From assembly GCA_003993805.1 (NCBI GenBank), contig RSEF01000003.1, positions 82,680,185-82,744,184 on the forward strand: 64,000 nt of DNA, given 5' to 3'. The notes beneath the pieces were generated by a model. It did not search any database, had not been told where the DNA came from, and saw only the letters and a program-made list of their open reading frames with translations. The DNA comes from Himantopus leucocephalus (lineage: Eukaryota > Chordata > Aves > Charadriiformes > Recurvirostridae). A program made the translations under genes and the position numbers. Positions 61,206-64,000 of this stretch are shown in pieces (position 1 is the first letter of the stretch; each line of letters begins with the position of its first letter).

Positions 61206-61693
61206 TCTCCAGCCATCTAACGTAGTTTTACAGCATATTTCAGCACAGGAATAGTTCCCAGCAAACACAACGCATCAGTGAATCCAGAGTATTGCACACT
61301 GAGCCGATTCAATATAACGGGGAAATAATTTATAAAACTTGTTTCAAGGAAACTAGAAACGAATACAAAATAACCACTGTTGTTAATTAATGTATGTTTT
61401 AAATAATTAAATACAATCATTTATTATCAGCAAAACAAGAATTTACTACCTGTTCACTCTGTTAGTAATTTTTTCCAAGTCTCTAATTTCCCTAGCTATC
61501 TATAGAACATATAACAATTGCTTACAGCTTGCTTATAGGCATGTTCTTTCTATCCTTTAAATCAAAGGAATAACAAAATGAAATTATGTATTCTGGGCAT
61601 GTACTAATTTGTATACTTTTTTTTTTTAAGATGAATGAGGAAGGCACCACCCTTTCCTTTAATTTACTTAAAATATTCCAAAACTAAATAAAA

Positions 61694-61786
61694 GTGGTTT
61701 GTTTGATGTTTGGTTTTGGTGTGTTTTTTTTTGTTTGTTTGTTTTTTATTTGTTTGTTTGTCTTTTTGGTTGGGGTTTTTTTTCCC
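61694..61786. repeat. T/G-rich tract with (TTTG)n
   Basis: Runs of TTTG units and poly-T with GGTTGGGG near the end. It explains the Phe/Val/Cys-rich frame at 61694-61879. Confidence 0.85.
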
Positions 61787-62581
61787 CTATTTCTGGAAGT
61801 AGGTTACTGTAAACAAAACAAGAATGTATTTATTTTCGCATCTCCTCATGCCAAGGGATATGATGACGCATTGCTTTAGAAATGCATCTGTCATATTGAG
61901 CTACCTAAAGTGACATGATACTACGTGACATGTTGATGAACAGCGTGACACAAGGTACATATTTCAATATATCATTCAATGCAGAATTATAACAAGGGAA
62001 GGCCCAGATTTAAAAGGAATAGAGATGTCTAGATTCTAGTTGTATTTTTTCTTTCTAGAAACTCTAGAGATTGGCTGAAAAATATGGCCCATAATACTAG
62101 TACTTTATTTGCTAATGTCCTGTTAATCACACAGGAAATGTAATTGTTTTCTTAGCATGAATTATTAGTCCAGCTACAAAAATATCCACCATACCATGTA
62201 GGTAGGAAAGATGTTTTTAAAGGTTACTGGCTTTTTTTCTGGTTCTGTGTGATACCAAATTGTGACTAATGTAGGGAGAAAGAAAAGGTAAATTTATTTC
62301 AAGAGAAAATTACAAAGGATTGTAGCTGACAGCTGTTGCTTATCACAATGCAGTTTTGTACAACAGTTATTGTACTGTGCTATTATTGGACTGTGTTATG
62401 ATATATGCAGGAGTTTGAATGCAGAAGAAGCACAATATTGGCTATTTAAACAAAAAAGTTTATTCACGTCTAAATTATGTGAACTGTGCTCATGTGCTAT
62501 AAGCAAGGCCATAGGTGAACATATACTAGGAGCGAAAAGATTTATTGCATAATGCAACTTTAAGAAGCAGTCTTTCTCATG

Positions 62582-62596
62582 TTTATTTATTTATTT
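62582..62596. repeat. (TTTA)n microsatellite
   Basis: Three to four TTTA units. Confidence 0.8.
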
Positions 62597-63386
62597 ACTG
62601 GTTTCATAGTTAAACAATACAATTGCAGGATAGGGGTTGCTAAAAGGAATTCAGAGACAATATGAAAAAAATAGAAATCATGGAAAAAATAAAGGAATGT
62701 TGTCTTGAAATGTTGCAGGAGTTGCAAAAGAAAATCTTCTTGTCTCAGTGTTGATAGAATTTTAAGAGAAGAAAAAGAGCAGGGGACAAATTAAGATGTC
62801 TACATATGCTCATGTTACATGTTTGGACCCACATGTGAACCCACAACTCATTTCATCATTCGTCTGTAACTCCCTAGTGTTCAAAAAAGAGCCAGCTTTC
62901 CTGGATAATTTTCAGGCCTCTCCCAAACATGTGATAATGAGGGATGAAGAAAATCAGGTCACTGACAGCTCAGAGATGTTGAAATTTGCCTGTCTGTGAT
63001 TACCCCTCGTACTAAGGCCAATTCCAAGTTTTGATGTAGTCTCAGAGGAACCTCACCATTTACGTTTATTGGTTTCAAACTGAATTCGCTTCCATAACTA
63101 GTTCAGATTAGTAATGCAAACTTTCTAGAAAATAAATGAGACCACACAGAAAGCTTTAAGATCCTTTTAATGAACACAAGTATGTGATCAAACCTCCGTG
63201 ATACACTGCTGAAGATATGGAAACTTTGTAAATCATTGGTGTACAGTGATCACAAACAACAAAAGGATAAGAAATAACTTACAGCTTTGTTTTATTTTCT
63301 CCCTTCTCCGTTATCACTAAATATCAGTTCTGTAGCCTCTGGTGCAGGCAGGATGCTTTGGACTTTATTCTCAAAGTCAACAACTT

Positions 63387-63426
63387 AAAAAAAACAAACA
63401 AACAAACTAACAAACAAACAAAAAAA
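63387..63426. repeat. (AAAC)n microsatellite
   Basis: About eight AAAC-type units, one carrying an AACT variant, bordered by A-runs. Confidence 0.9.
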
Positions 63427-64000
63427 GCATGATCCTCCTACTCAAATTGAGTTCATGGGAGTAAAATCCCAGCCTTGTGGAATTTATTGGCAAAACTTTT
63501 ACTGACTATACTGAGGCCAAGATTTGAGATTTCATTTGTTGTTTAAGAAAATATGTCAGGGGTTGCTTCAGATTACTATACGAATTTAATTTCTTTTCAC
63601 AGCCCTAAATATTAACTGCATTTGCTAACAGTATTTCTGCTCTGTCCCTCTGCATAACCTTATTAAACAAGGTACCATTGTAAGGTAGCAGCATACCATC
63701 ATATATAACTTCTGTTTTCCAGTTCCTAAACTCTTAGGGTCAATTTAAATGCAGTTGCATGTGAAACAAGTCAGTACAGAATTTGACTTACTCTATAAAT
63801 GGGAGTGAAATTAGTGAAGAGCATGTGAAATGGTGCTAGCTTTGAAGAATAGATTATTATCAATAATTATGGTGCCTGTGATGAGTACTTTGACTTTTAC
63901 AGTTCCCTGTAATTTACATGATTTAGATGTATAGAAGGGAGAGAAATGAAACGAGCTTCAGCCTATTTGGGGAAATAAAAAAGAGTAGAACAAAACCTCC

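Larger units (their letters stand above)
57156..64000. other. AT-rich non-coding DNA
   Basis: No gene is recognisable. TA-rich sequence lies at 59130-59240, a T/G-rich tract at 61694-61786 and short tetranucleotide repeats at 62582 and 63387. The block at 61000-61215 looks less AT-biased and contains two adjoining inverted repeats. Confidence 0.5.

Overview
This window reads as vertebrate, almost certainly avian, nuclear DNA from a gene-poor region: an intergenic desert or a very large intron. It is AT-rich and CpG-poor. Its recognisable content is a set of CR1 LINE copies, several ending in the short ATTCTATG-type tail typical of bird CR1, plus one endogenous retrovirus of a type common in bird genomes. 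I found no host protein-coding exon, tRNA, rRNA or CRISPR array that I can defend. The long open frames are either CR1 coding sequence or its antisense shadow, or chance frames in low-complexity DNA. The species and the neighbouring gene cannot be told from the sequence.

Layout. 1-3592: plain AT-rich DNA. 3593-5043: two CR1 3' ends on the minus strand, one fairly young and one old, separated by pyrimidine-rich DNA that continues to about 7.8 kb. 7.8-11.9 kb: unique DNA with A-rich tracts and a TA/TG microsatellite. 11885-13225: a plus-strand CR1, an unclassified GC-richer block containing a 102-bp duplication around a single N, and a small minus-strand CR1. 13.2-22.5 kb: unique DNA. 22534-24605: a defective, non-autonomous ERV with a remnant of the 5' LTR, a primer-binding site, a 48-bp minisatellite, a polypurine tract and a complete 3' LTR. 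24921-25423: CR1, minus strand. 26.8-27.7 kb: TA-rich and TTTGG repeats. 29588-30706: an internal CR1 fragment (endonuclease to early reverse transcriptase). 36143-38734: the longest CR1, about 2.6 kb, carrying decayed endonuclease and reverse transcriptase. 40236-40536: CR1 tail. 52798-52995: a CR1 broken by a 100-N assembly gap. 55553-56203: a CR1 with a duplicated segment around a single N. About 56.9-57.15 kb: a possible ancient LINE or SINE 3' end. 57.2-64 kb: AT-rich DNA with simple repeats and one conserved-looking block.

Nothing here works together as a pathway. The mobile elements are dead: CR1 reading frames are interrupted and the ERV has no gag, pol or env frame. The most useful observations are three assembly scars (two single-N duplications and one gap whose true size can be predicted), the minisatellite inside the ERV, two unusually good inverted repeats, and a few blocks that look like conserved non-coding elements but cannot be tested without alignment. 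I did not find an undescribed biological system.
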